Below are positions 32,281-44,345 of a stretch of 64,000 nt of DNA, piece after piece. The position numbers and the translations under genes are program-made. This DNA comes from Takakia lepidozioides (taxonomy: Eukaryota > Streptophyta > Takakiopsida > Takakiales > Takakiaceae): contig CM060733.1 of the NCBI GenBank assembly GCA_030704615.1, forward strand, positions 21,144,001 to 21,208,000, written 5' to 3'. Every line of letters starts with the position of its first letter. Within the stretch, counting starts at the first letter, position 1. Below the pieces are notes generated by a model. It did not search any database. It saw only the letters and a list, made by a program, of their open reading frames with translations, and was not told the origin of the DNA.

Positions 32281-35200
32281 GTAAGAAGATTGTGAGTATG
32301 TGTGACCGATTCTGCAGTCCTGCTTGTCTACCTAGAGTTGAAAGCAGTGGGTCAGTGCGCCCCGATCAGTTATTCAGCTCAAGCTTTCTCTTCCTAGCAG
32401 CAATTATCGGGGTTAACTTTAACATGGGCCGGGTGAGAGCAGAATCTCCTTAAAGAACTTAACTGCATATGGAGCTTAAAATGCTTTGGGGTCTGTGGCT
32501 ACAGTTAATGGACCTTAAATGGGGGTATCATATTATCACAGATAATTACAAGGATTCGGGTCGAGTGTAAACCCTTTTGTGGAACTTGCCAACCGAGTGA
32601 AGAAGTGAGGCCCTGAATACTGTTTGTGTTCTCTCTCCCTCCACCCTGTTCCATGAGCCCTCGTGGCTATCTGTGGACTTAATAAAGTTTCTTTCCTTCT
32701 TTCTTCCCCTCTCGGAAATCCCACTTGTAGAACCAAGCCTTCTGTGTTAGATCCGTGTCGAGCTGCTTCAGAAGCAGTGCCTGTATGACATGCTGTAGTG
32801 TGATGTCAATACCAGCCCTGAATGGTCTATACTCAAGTTCCTTGGAATCTGATTGCTGTGTGCAAGTTAACAGCAATATTTTGGTAGTTGAAACCTTGCA
32901 ACTGCTTTCCAGAGGAGTGAGTATCTTGTGGGAACATTATATTGCGTAAAGTCATAGCCAAAAAGCCCATGCAGACACCTCAAAACCTGCTCTTCTGGAC
33001 TCCAATTTGCAAAGGTACCATGCTCTGGTGGGAGAGACCCCCGGACGCGGCTCTCCGTGTTGTCAAAGTGGGGTTGCCAGCATTAAAGCTGTAACAGGTT
33101 TTCGTAAGCGGGGGACATGTACCATAGGCTGAGTTTCATACCCTGTTGAGTGTACTTCCCATCACAGTCTTCGGAAGAACAGTGTTGTCCTTTTTGGACT
33201 TTCCCTCAATGGTATGTCATAGCCAACATTTTTGGGGATGTCTGTCAGTAGGGGCTTTTCTTCATGTCAAAACTGATCTGTGCATACTCGAAACAAAAGT
33301 TGAGGAACTTGTTTGTTCAACATGTCAGAATGTAAGAATATAGGAACGCAGCTTTCATGCAAGCGTGGACCTGTTGAATGGAAGTTTTCTGTACATACTC
33401 TGTACACCTGGCAACATCAGCAGTGCTGAAATTGGCAGTATGCCTTCTGGTATGATGATCACACCAGCCAATCTGATCAAGCCTTAATGTTGTTCGCTTG
33501 ATTGTTGGCAGTTCAGTTGAGCAACAGCGACACGGCGATTCATGATGGGTTGTCTTCAGATTTTTGTCAGGCATTATCAAATGTGAGTGTGTGCACAAGT
33601 GTGGTTGAGATCATTTCCAAGGCTCTGTATAATGCGTACTATGACTGACTTATCCTGTAAAGCCAGCAAGCTGTCCTACGCATTCAGAATTAGAAACTTG
33701 TCAGTCTAGTCATTCCTTATAAGTTGATGAGTGGCATTGTTTTTTGCAGAATACCATGGCATGATCATAGCTGAGGAGGGAAAAACTGTTTTTTCCAACC
33801 TAGATTTGGCATTTTGTAGGAAGTCTCATGGATGGTGTTGCATTGAGTTGCATTTTGATTTCAATCATGGGCCAACTGCTGGAGAAATAGTGACTCTCAT
33901 CAAGATACATCTAAGATGCTCCACTGGGTTTTTCAAGGGTTAAACTTTGGTACCTAGTGGGGGACTAACAGATGAAGTATTCTCTTTTAGGCACAATCTA
34001 AATTATGCTTGTCGAGTCATGCAATGATAGGGCCACAATTTTTGTAATTTATGGGGATGCATCCTTACCCCTGTTACCATCAAGGCCTCAAGCACTCTGC
34101 AGAGGCTGTACTATGTTCTTAAATAGCCCTGATGGAAAGAGGAGCATTATCAGTCAAATACAATGTTCTGAACATCGTCTATTGCAGAAAAAATGAACTT
34201 CGCAGGTTTTTCTATGTGGGCGATCCCTTAAGGTTGAAAGGCAGCTTTTACATTTCCCGTTGTTAGGGTGGGTTTCAATAATATGCTGGATTGGAATACA
34301 GTCTATCCTCTATATGTGCTGGGGAGGAGCCAAAATGTAACAGGTATGGAATGATAACCCAATAACACTACAACAAAATACAACATAATAAGAGCCTAGT
34401 CTTATATGTCAATACACTTCATCTTGAACACTAGAGTAAGACACAGGAGAAACTAATGAGTTGACCTAAGGGTTACAGGAATGGTCTAGGTGGAAATATA
34501 AATTTAAGTTAACTAAATGAATGGTCCCCATGTTAGGTTGAAATAACCAGGTGACTTGAGTGGTTGACTTACTTACGGAGGGAACACTTATTATAGAAGT
34601 TAGACTCCGATACCATTGTGGTGTAATAAGAAGTCTGAGGCCAGCGATCTTATTAGGGAGATCTAAGATCAAATTGGACTCTAAATTGGACTCCCAATTT
34701 TCCAATCCTTGAGAAACATCAATGCAGATGTAACCTAAATTTACCAGTTCTGAGTTTCTGCTTGTCGGCCTCGTGGCCTGTCAACAATGATCAGCACAGA
34801 ATATCGTTATGCACATACTAATAAGTACCTAGTTTAGAAATGTGCCATAACCAACAACAGATCGAAGACATGAACGGTGAAGATAAAAGCCATTCGACCT
34901 CATCAAACTCCAGCCGAACTCCCCTTGCTTGGAGCATCTACATTCAAGACCTCGTTGTCTGGTTGTGCATGGACTCCTTCTCCGCTTTCCTACGCACACT
35001 CCAAATACAATCATTGCGCACCACCATCCATCCCAGCTTCGGCCCTTGTGCCATCCCCCTCGCCTCTCATTGTCTACCCTAAAAACACCCTGAGGTAGCC
35101 AGACGATCCTGGGTTCAAATTTGGCTACATGGTAGGGCGAGGGGTTTATTTCTCCTTTGCCAGACGTGGAAGAAGTATCATAAGGTTTAACTAAATTTTC

Positions 35201-36065
35201 GCACTGTCACGGATGACATCCACGACGGACATGCAACGAATGATTATTCCATCAACTAGACTAAAATGAGGATAAATGACGTGGAGACAAGTCACGGGCA
35301 CACAGATCGAGGAGCCGCGTGCATAATGCACGGCCCACACTCGCTCCCCCAGATCCGGCACCGGATCTGGCTATACTCAACCCCGCACCTTGCCCGAACC
35401 CTCCAATCTGCACCCGTACACCGGCAGGTACCTCTCTGTCAAAATCTACCTACCAAGCTAGGTACCTAGGTACGGATTACGCCCTGGTACCTGCGCGCGC
35501 CGCGGGGGCGGGACTCGGGAGCGCCAAGCTAGCCCCGCCTTATTTGGGGCGGGAGTAAAACGGATGAACAGTTGTTGCCTCATCCGCCTAGGATTCGCGG
35601 GATTCTTTTTCCCAGTTGCAGTGACCAGGTTTCAGTTACCCGTTGAACGGTCGATGTGACTGTAAACGCTGGAATCTTCTAAATATATGGCATATCCGTG
35701 GATGAAATTTACGGATGGATGAGCTCCAACCTAGCACCGACGTTGTTGACTCTACCCGTGGCGCCAACTGGGCGCCAGTTGGCCCCGACAGCTGTGGATG
35801 AGAAACATCGACGAAAGCTTGAGCGCCGACATCCAGAGCTCCAATTACGCCACGAAGTGCATTAATTGTCGTCATAACGTCCCTTTTGGCAGTTTCCGTT
35901 GACTACAGTGAACCTGTTGAAAATATTAAACAAAAATAGATAGAGGAAAAAGAACATACAAATTAGTAAACAAATGCGGCGATAAACTGCTGTTCCTGTG
36001 AACGGTCGGCACGTGGTCAAGGGCGACATTGTGAGCCCGCGGCAATCTGAGAGCGCGTGCAGACA
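32281..36065. other. Long stretch without a supported gene
   Basis: Nearly 3.8 kb with only short unrelated open frames. Small items are a block at about 35,110-35,130 resembling the SINE B-box region (TGGGTTCAAATTTGGCTAC), a perfect short palindrome CAGATCCGG-CA-CCGGATCTG at 35350-35369, and a minus-strand tRNA-iMet-like primer-site match near 34,612. The right end is the XTH-B promoter. Confidence 0.35.
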
Positions 36066-36123
36066 GAGAGAGAAAGAGAGAGAGAGAGATGGAGTTCTCT
36101 CTCTCTCTCTCTTTCTCTCTCTC
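36066..36123. repeat. GA/CT palindrome upstream of XTH-B
   Basis: A GA run containing one AAA interruption is followed, after six bases, by a CT run containing a TTT at the mirrored place. The two arms pair over about 22 bases including the interruption. It lies about 190 bases before the XTH-B ATG, in the promoter or leader. Confidence 0.85.
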
Positions 36124-36306
36124 ATAAAACTCATATAACGCAAAGCTTCCCTTCAATCTCTCTCTCGCGTGTCCCGATCTCGCATTTGGTGCGAATCCTT
36201 CTTGTGCAAGTCCGGATCTGAATCGGCTCTAGGCTGGTTGTGTCTCGTTAGAAGCTGTCTGTGTGTAGAAGCGCTTCCGGAGGCTTGAGCGGGGAGGAGG
36301 AGCAGC

Positions 36307-38526
36307 ATGAAGGTCAACGGATGTAGGCTGCAGGGTAGACGAGAGAATGCGGTGGTTGTGGTAGCTGTATTCCTGGCTATGGTGGCCGGGTGCTCTGCTG
36401 CAACGTTTTGGGATAACTTTCAGGGATTTGCTGATAGCAACCATGTGGTAGTGTTGAATAATGGCCTGCAGGTCCAGCTGATTCTCGACCAGCAATCTGG
36501 TACGCTCGTGGCTGATCTGCCCTTACGTTACACCCGATTTGTGTGAAGCTGGCTAGCTGCAGGGTGGAAGTTTAGACGCGGAAACTGTGTAGACCTTCGA
36601 ATACGTGAAGTCCGGGGTGAACTTGTGTAGCCTTGTGGTAGATTGAATCATTATTAATTGGTTGTTTTACTATGTTTGCTTGTGGTACAAGGGCATTGCC
36701 CAAGGTACTGCGCCTAAGCTTTTCACCATCCAGCTAGTTATAATGTACAACAAATATAGTTATGGAAAGTCAGCCCTTCTTCTCGAAGGATCTGCCGGTC
36801 CAGGCTTGGCCACATTTTTCCTCACATGGCGATATGAGGGAATCTACTATATTGACTTCCCCCTTTTGGCCCTATTGGATTGCAATGTGCTGGTGGGAAT
36901 GTTATGAGCAGCTACCCGAATTTGGTTCTGATGTGTTATAGTTGCGTGGTTGTGAAGTCAAACTGCTGTAGAGGTGGTATCATCTCAGCCAAGCTTCGAT
37001 ACGGAGATCCCCCTCTAGTGAACTGTTTCTGGTGTTTTCTGTGTAGATACGAGTCTAATATGCGGCCTCCCTTAGACATTTAGAGAGACAGAATTTTGCT
37101 TGAAGTTGTGATTACTAAGATGGCACGGGGCAATTTGGATTTCCAGCTTCCGGATTTGGTTCGAAGAACACGTTCCTTTTTGGGCACATCAGTATGCAAA
37201 TCAAGCTCGTCCCTGGCAACTCGGCTGGCACTGTTACGGCTTATTACGTACGTTTATCTATCCCGTAGTGTTTGTGCAACATACAGGTACTATATGTAAA
37301 CTATCTGAGTAGTGGACTGCCGTGGGTCAGCAACTCAGCTCAGAGTTAGGAGCAAGTGGCCAGATGTCTGACTGGCTGGATGGAATTCATGGTGATGTGC
37401 TTGTTGTGACACTGTTGTATAAGTGATCACGGCTCGATGCACTGGAAAGCCGGTTACATTCTGTGAGATCCTTGAAGTAAATCAAGTTCCATACATGTGA
37501 ATCTGGTAGGTGTGATTTTCCAGAAACGAAAGGAAAATTTTGGAGTGCTCTGAAGTACTCCACCTGAGGATGATGCCCCTAATTCTCGGATCGCCTTGTG
37601 GGCTTATGCAGTTGTCATCTGGTGGGACTGCTCACGATGAGATGGATTTCGAATTTTTGGGGAATGTTTCAGGCCAGCCCTACTTATTGCAAACAAATGT
37701 GTATGCTCAAGGAGTGGGCAACCGAGAGCAGCGTGTCGGCCTCTGGTTTGACCCCACAGCCGATTTCCATACATACTCCGTCCTGTGGAACAAGAACCAG
37801 ATCCTGTAAGCGTTGTCTCTCCCGCTGTTCTACCACTCATCCTGACAAATAGGTAGCAAGTGTTGATTTTCACCGAGCAAGCTGCGCTCCGGTCAGCTGA
37901 CCACGCGGTAATTTTAGGGTAACACGCGCATTTCTCTCCTTTACAATATTCGCCCTTCAGGATCGAGTGTTGTAGTATATTTAGGGCATTGCATAGGTTG
38001 CTCATGCAGTTAACAGAACAACTTGAGGTTTTCTATTTAACACATTTTCGGACAATCTATACCTGGTGATTCTGTTCGACTTATTTCTCGCTTATTTATG
38101 CATTGTTGCTGTTTTTTCTTCAGTTTCCAAGTGGACAACACAACCATCAGGGTATACAAGGACAATGAGGATTTGGGCGTACCTTACCCTAACAGCCAGC
38201 CAATGGGCCTCTATTCCAGTCTATGGAATGGCGATCAATGGGCTACCCGTGGCGGCCTTGACAAACTTAATTGGACCTCGGCCCCCTTCATTGCAACATA
38301 CCAGCAATTTGATGGTCTCGATGCTTGCACTGTGTACAACAATGATACTTCTGCTTGCCTTACCGCGTCCAACAACTGGTGGGAGGCGTCCGCTTATCAG
38401 TCGCTGGACTCCACACAAGTCGGCCAATTGGCCTGGGTTCGGCAGAATTACCTTGTCTATGATTACTGTTCGGATATTGTACGGTTCCCTACAACTCCAC
38501 CTGAATGCTCGCGGAACGCTTCATGA
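36307..38526 (+). CDS. XTH: Xyloglucan endotransglucosylase/hydrolase, secreted (XTH-B)
   Basis: Exons 36307-36499, 37147-37247, 37612-37805 and 38124-38526 join to 296 residues, the usual XTH length. Residues 1-31 are a signal peptide ([16 protein letters not shown]) and the mature protein begins near ATFWDNFQG. The catalytic motif is [11 protein letters not shown] at residues 106-116 with Glu108, Asp110 and Glu112, followed by an NVS glycosylation site. [34 protein letters not shown] and the XET_C end ([20 protein letters not shown]) complete the family features. It should act in the wall on xyloglucan. The middle exons are exactly 101 and 194 bp, as in the two other XTH genes of the window. 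The Met in DEMDFEF replaces the usual Ile, a conservative change. Confidence 0.95.
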
Positions 38527-40635
38527 AGTAGTGATGGTTCTCTTTCTAAGGGGAGCATGAAGCCACGGTTCTGACAAAAAAATTCATCCCGGCCCATTGA
38601 ACCTGGAAAATCTGTATCTAGTACAACGCTTCTCTTCTTTGTTAGGGGGAGAGGCCGGGGAAGCTATGAAGTCATCACCTTGAACATACGAAAGGTGGGA
38701 TTTCAAAGCTACCCCGATAGTATTTGTAGGATATTGTTGATAGTCGTTGCTGTATAAAATTGGATCTGGTGCAGATAGTGAGGAACAGGGTTTCATCTAG
38801 CACGGAAATGTAAATGGCTGTGGATCTGATGGCTGGATTTGTCAATCTCACGTTAGGTCATTGCCATTGGGACTGAGTTATCAGCTCAGTTCAAACAATT
38901 TTGGGGTTATCGCTGTCCTTTTCACAATTCTTTCCCAAAAACAATAAAACGGTTGTCTGGCTACTGTTCTTACTTCAGTCACATTTGCAGGCTCGATAGT
39001 ATCACATGTACAGTTCTACTTAAGAATGAGTTTCCCATTTACGATCTTTGAAATGGCCTTTAGCTGTAGCTGCCTCTCTCATCGATTTGTGAGAAAGACC
39101 ATCACCAACTTCATCCACAGAATTGTGGAAGGGTGCATCTCTCATGTGAGTATGACGTGTACGAAGACGAGTGTCGAGAAGGGCCGTGAACAATGCACAT
39201 CACACGACCCAAAACGATCTAAACTGTCCCGGCCAACACAGGGAATCCAGTGTTCATATCAGAGCCCCAGTTTTTGACACAGCTCTAGTTCTTTGCAGCA
39301 AAATGGAGGGTGTTTTGGACGGCACGTATGCTAAGCACCCTGCATGTATCTTGTCGCATCTTTGAGAAGGGACTAGTTTGCAACAATCACTTTTGAGATG
39401 ACAACCTCTTGATATTTGTCCTGTAATTTGTGTGGAACTCAGTTGTATCATATCCCCAGCTGAGAAAAATTGCCCTCGATTGACTGCAACTTTTTGCAAC
39501 AGGTCTGGTGGGGTGCCCAAGTTGTACAGGCAGTACTATCAGGTCCTGCAAGTTTCCCCGAGGAAAGGAAGCTGAGGGCTAAGTTCCACTATAGATGCGG
39601 GTCTGCAAAAGATGTTTCCATTTATTGTTGTAAAACGAAGCCCTCGGTAATCAAGGTTTTTACCAGAGGGTACTTGGACAAGTGGATCTGAGCGTCAATT
39701 GCCATATCTTGACTGGTTCCATGGGTTGAAGGAAAAAGGGCACTCAGATTTGTTACCCATGCTACTGAGCCCTCCACCCTGCAGACCGGGTTTACAAGGA
39801 CCCTTGAGGAGAAAGGACGTCACTTTTCAGGTTGAATCTTTTCATTGTAATTTGTTTACAGGATTAACAGCTTTGATAAATGTAAATGTGGGATACAATA
39901 TACAGTTACCACAAGTGGGAGGTATGTTCATTTATACAAGTACATGAATGGAGGAATGGATGTGGATCTGCATGCATGATGCCTGTATCCATCAGCTGCA
40001 CCTGCGATTATTCTGTTCCCTTGTTAACCTGCAAGGGCCACACCTCAATGTGATTTCACACCTACTTTGCTGCTACAATTTTTTGGCAAAAGACACCTGC
40101 AACAATTTCTGCTTGGAGCATCACATATGCTGTTCACCAGTCACACAAACATACATTGATAAGGGACCAGCTGAGAAGCTTTAAGAGGTGTCCAGGGAAA
40201 GATGTGCTCCTTGGTAAACTGATTCCCTGTTTATAGTAGCTGTGACATATCCTTTTCAGCTGACAATGACCTTTCCTGAGCAGCTTGTGGAAACAAGATC
40301 CACCTGACTATGAAACTCAAATCTAATTTCTTACTAACGAATTTGTAGTTGGAGGGACTAGTTGTTGAGGCACTGACATCATAATAAAGAGCATAAAGTT
40401 GCTTTGACCACCATTACAGCAGCCCCCTCCCTTACTGCACCAAGCTTGCACTGCCAATCACACGGTAGAAAGAAAAGGCAGAAGACATTGAAAGAGAGAA
40501 ACCGTAGCAAAAAGCTTGAAATAAATGAAATGGATGCCCAATTTCACACCATATCAAGAAGACACCCCTTTGCTTCCCGCTATTGCTCACAACTGGGGAC
40601 AGTACCATCCCGAAGTGGCTTTCCTGAGTGTCAAC
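38527..40635. other. Stretch without a supported gene
   Basis: The left part is XTH-B 3' sequence. I searched the minus strand here for the HADPHPGN kinase exon expected after the ABC1-like exons to the right and did not find it. No repeat family is recognised. Confidence 0.35.
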
Positions 40636-41275
40636 CACTCCATCACCAGCACTCTCTGCCACTCAGATGGGGTGAACTTTGGGATGTAAAGCCATGGCAA
40701 GTGGGCATGTGCAGCAGCAAACTCTGCAGCATTGCAGGACTCAAGTCGGTAGTCCAGTCCTCCATACATTAGTTGGGTGTAGTTGTTTGTCAATTTCGCC
40801 ACTATTTTCAAAGACTGCTACCTGCAGGACAACTGAGAATGCCCTGTACAAAGGAAATCAAACTAACATGCTGCCCCAGATCCCACTTCAACTACTTTTC
40901 AATCCATAATTTCAACTTGAGTGGTACCATTCTTAGATATATACTGTTCTTTCACTTGTCCAATACACACCACCATCTCAAACTTCCCTGTTTCTGCCTC
41001 CTATAAAATGAGAGTTAGTGGGGCACACTCACTACCTCTAGACTGCCTACACACGGTTTGGCAGTTAGGGTGTGGAGAGAGAGACACAAAGATAGGGATG
41101 ACTCGATAGACTTTGCCAGCAATAGCCATATGGCCGTAGATCCACACCAAGTTGTCATACAAGTCACTGAATGAATGACAAGAAACCCACCGCAATCTGA
41201 AGAGAACGTAAACCTCCCGGGCCAGTGAGAAAAGGAAGTTGGGCCACTGCACCTTGACAGCCACCTCTTGTCCAT
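40636..41275 (-). pseudogene. ABC1/UbiB-type atypical kinase fragment
   Basis: Two exon-like blocks with splice sites remain. Block 41275-41191 encodes DGQEVAVKVQWPNFLFSLAR, which matches the VAVKVQ(R)P lysine strand of ABC1 kinases. Block 40759-40636 encodes LDYRLESCNAAEF, LYIPKF and RVLVMEW, matching the ELDYxxEAxNA and RRVLxMEW motifs further on. A possible linking exon (DLYDNLVWIYGHMAIAG) between them does not look conserved. Neither the upstream AxAxAxAxLGQV exon nor the downstream HADPHPGN and DFG exons were found. The family regulates quinone and prenyl-lipid metabolism in plastids or mitochondria. As seen here it cannot be a working kinase, so a gene remnant is likely, though distant exons cannot be excluded. 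Confidence 0.6.
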
Positions 41276-42284
41276 CTATTTAGACCTGCTCCAACCAATG
41301 ACCAGCAATATTCAAAGCAGCTCAACTGTGTATTTGGAAAGGAGCAAAAGCTGAACAGTTTACAAGAATAGACCCAAAGCACTGTGAAGCAGAATGTCGA
41401 AATCATAAAGAACGTTTAATCCCGGTGACTATGTGGGCCAAGGGGGCTATGTTGTAATCGGGGTTAGTTCTCATTCTCATTCACAGAAGACCGCTGTCCT
41501 GAACCACCGTATTGCAGCACTTTCTTTTAGTAAAGTTTCAATGAGAAGGGAACACATTTGAACGTTACAAGAACGGTCACCAAAAAGAGATTTCTATAAT
41601 CAAATATCTCAGTGTGATTGCTACCGTAGCGAGACCTGAAGAACTGTAACATGTGGATAGCATGCGCATATCAAGAGTGGATTCCAGCAAAGTGTCCTAC
41701 ACGAGCAATGGCAAATTGGGAATCTTTTCTATGTTATGCTCAAACTTTGAGGTTGTTTTCCACAAGCTAGGTTCTCCCAAAACCCTAGCTGGAAAAGAAA
41801 ACAGCAGGGCCGAAATTTATTACAGGTACTGAAATATTCCTCTTGGCTAGCCTTGTCACCCCAAAACCAACCATCCCTCCACAGCTGGCAGGTAAAATAT
41901 TCACCTGTGATCGTTCTCACTGGTTGACTGCATTGAGCCCAACACCAATTTTAACACATGACCATTTCCGGCCACAGTGCTATATCTAGTAAGCTATCTA
42001 TTGGTGGCTTGAGGCTCATCAAATTGAGACTCCACAATGTGGTCAGGCTCTCAAACCCAATGTTAATCAAATATTGCGGTAGACATGGATAACAGAGAAA
42101 GACATCAGAATGCCACAAGGGGATACCCACAGAAACAATTAAAGTGTGCTACACAGCATACCAGGCGTTGATCCAAACAGAAGATAACTGCCCCTGCTCC
42201 AGCATACAGCATGTTCTCATTACCTGAAGGAAACAAACTGCCGTGAGACTTAATACTTCTCCATGGCTGTCAGTCGAATCTCTT
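41276..42284. other. Stretch without a supported gene
   Basis: No family, RNA gene or clear repeat is seen. If the ABC1-like exons belong to a live gene, its earlier exons should lie here or further right; none was recognised. Confidence 0.35.
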
Positions 42285-42440
42285 TTCAGTGGCTGGGTCT
42301 GTATCCAGGGTACTTTCACCAGAGAGACGCCCTCTACAATTCCATCAGGGGAATTGTTCCTGTACCTCAGTTTACCAACTTTGAAAGTCTCGAGCCTGAG
42401 CCAAAAGCCCAGGCCCTTTTGGGGGCTAGCTATTGGGCAA
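42285..42440 (-). repeat. Dispersed repeat R1, third-module copy
   Basis: CACCAGAGAG, GTTCCTGTACCTC, TACCAACTTTGAAA and GGGGGCTAGCTATTGGGC follow the same order as in the reverse complement of 50640-50790. The copy also keeps an open frame on the plus strand (VPVPQFTNFES, QALLGASYWANHT) matching the one in the 50.6-kb copy. Confidence 0.65.
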
Positions 42441-43725
42441 ATCACACAAAGCGGGCTGCTTAGTATGGCACTTGACTAAGCTCTACTCTCTAGGAATACT
42501 TTTGCAAAACCAAGGGCTTCTATATGTGCCCTTGCTTGAGTACTCGGTCTGCCTTTTGGGAATAGGTGCTCGTTGTCGTGCTTACTTACATGGACTTGAT
42601 TAGCTCTACTCTGATTCTATTTTTGCAAACCAAAGGCCTCTGTGGCCCCTTGCTTGTGTACTAGGCTCTAGTGACACCTTCCTCTTGGGAATGGGTGCTT
42701 ACTGACATGAGACCCCCCCTCCTTCCCTCTGGAGCATGGGCTGAAATAGGTGCTACTGAGTTCTGTACCTATGTTGACTGAAATGGCTGAAAGGACCTCC
42801 CTTACCTCTCCTCTCTTTGCTAGTATGACCTGTTGCAGGGATGACATTGATAACAAATGTGAAGTGGTTTAAGCCTGGGTTCCAAAGGGATCTCTGACCT
42901 GTTGGTTGGTTGGTTGGCTGTGATGGATCCAGGTGATGCCACTTTAACTTCTTTTGTTGCAGGATATGCTACTAAGGGCAAGAGACTAAGGGAGTGAGGC
43001 TTTGAGCTCTCTCAAACCTCAAATCTGTTTGTATGTGTTGATTATGTACACATACTACTGCTCTGATTGGCTTGATGGATCTATGAGCTAGTACCTACAT
43101 GGAAAGGAGTTATTTTTTAGCAGACACTTGTGTTCTTCCTACTTCTACTGTCGCTTCCTACAATATGAAAGTGAGGAGGCATATCTGTTTCTGAGAAGGG
43201 CCTACCTAGTGTGCATCTGGTTGCCACTTTGTACACCTAAAAACTGGTTTTCCAGCAAGGATGTGTAAAGGGAGGTATGGAGGCAGATCCGGTTCGATGG
43301 TACCTACATTAGGCTGTCTGATGTCGTTAGAAAGAGACAAACACAGCATGCTGTGCTTAGTGTTTCCTTGTCTAGCTTTGACATTCTATGTGAATCTCTC
43401 TTGCAACATTTCGAAGAGGCCATGTCCCCTTTGAAAGATAAGCCCTACTAGCCTCATTCCGCTCTCCTATTACCCTTTACCACTCCCACCCTAACAAGTC
43501 AGCAAGCAACATCATAGAGAACTTCAGCATCATAATCTCATCTTCGAGTCACCATACTGAACTCAGCAGTCGAGATGTGTATGCTGAAAGGCATTGGACC
43601 AAGGCATAGAAAGGGCTGTAACAAAATGAGGGGCAGGGATAAGGAAAGGAACTCGGCTTAGAGATACTGACATCACCTTCTCCGCGCCAAAGCATCGGAA
43701 CCTCTGAGAGACGGATTTTGTGCCA
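42441..43725. other. Stretch without a supported gene
   Basis: No coding family found. Around 42,480-42,690 there is an internal near-duplication: a block with AAACCAAGGGCTTCTATATG, CCCTTGCTTGAGTACTCGG and CTTTTGGGAATAGGTGCT recurs 100-140 bases later with changes. Confidence 0.35.
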
Positions 43726-44345
43726 AGAAACATGTACAAACTGGCCAAGACAGTCTTACTCCAAATCAAAACTTGAAACGGCCTGTCCTTCCAGCTCCAG
43801 CCCTAAACGCAGGAGACGTAAAGCGACCAGGAGCGCATGGCATTATGAAGCGGGACTTTCTCTTGACACAAGTTGAACGCGCATGCCATGTGCTCGTGCT
43901 CGATCTACGTCTCCTGTGCTGCGGCATATATCCCGCAGGAAATGTTCAATGAGTCCTGTCTTTCCTGTCTTTTTCTCTACCCCCTCTCACAAAGCCCTCT
44001 CTGGTCAGGGATGAACCCCTCGTCGCAAGAGGAATCCAAACTCTGTTCTGACAAGAAGAAACATGTAACCAAACTGGCCAAGACAGTCTTATTCCAAATC
44101 AAAACTAGAAACGGCCTGTCCTTCCAGCTCCAGCCCTAAACGCAGGAGACGTAAAGCGACCAGGAGCGCATGGCATTATGAAGCGGGACTTTCTCTTGAC
44201 ACAAGTAGAACGCGCATACATGTGCTCCTGCTCGATCTACGTCTCCTCCGCTATGGCAAATATCCCGCAGGAAAAGTTCAAAGAGTCCTGTCTTTCCTGC
44301 TAACTTCTCTACCTCCTCTCACAAAGCCCTCTCGATTAACTGGTT
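43726..44345 (+). repeat. Tandem direct duplication, period about 333 bp
   Basis: The sequence from about 43,726 (AAGAAACATGTACAAACTGG) to about 44,010 recurs from about 44,056 to 44,345. Identity is very high over AAACGGCCTGTCCTTCCAGC and the following 150 bases. Each copy ends in the CTGTCTTTCCTG...CACAAAGCCCTCTC block that also occurs in intron 2 of the folate transporter gene. Confidence 0.85.

Noticed and set aside
34560-34720. TRIM/LTR element with a tRNA-iMet primer site (TGGTATCGGAGTC on the minus strand)
   Set aside because: The match to the usual primer-site word is imperfect, and no second LTR or polypurine tract was found nearby.
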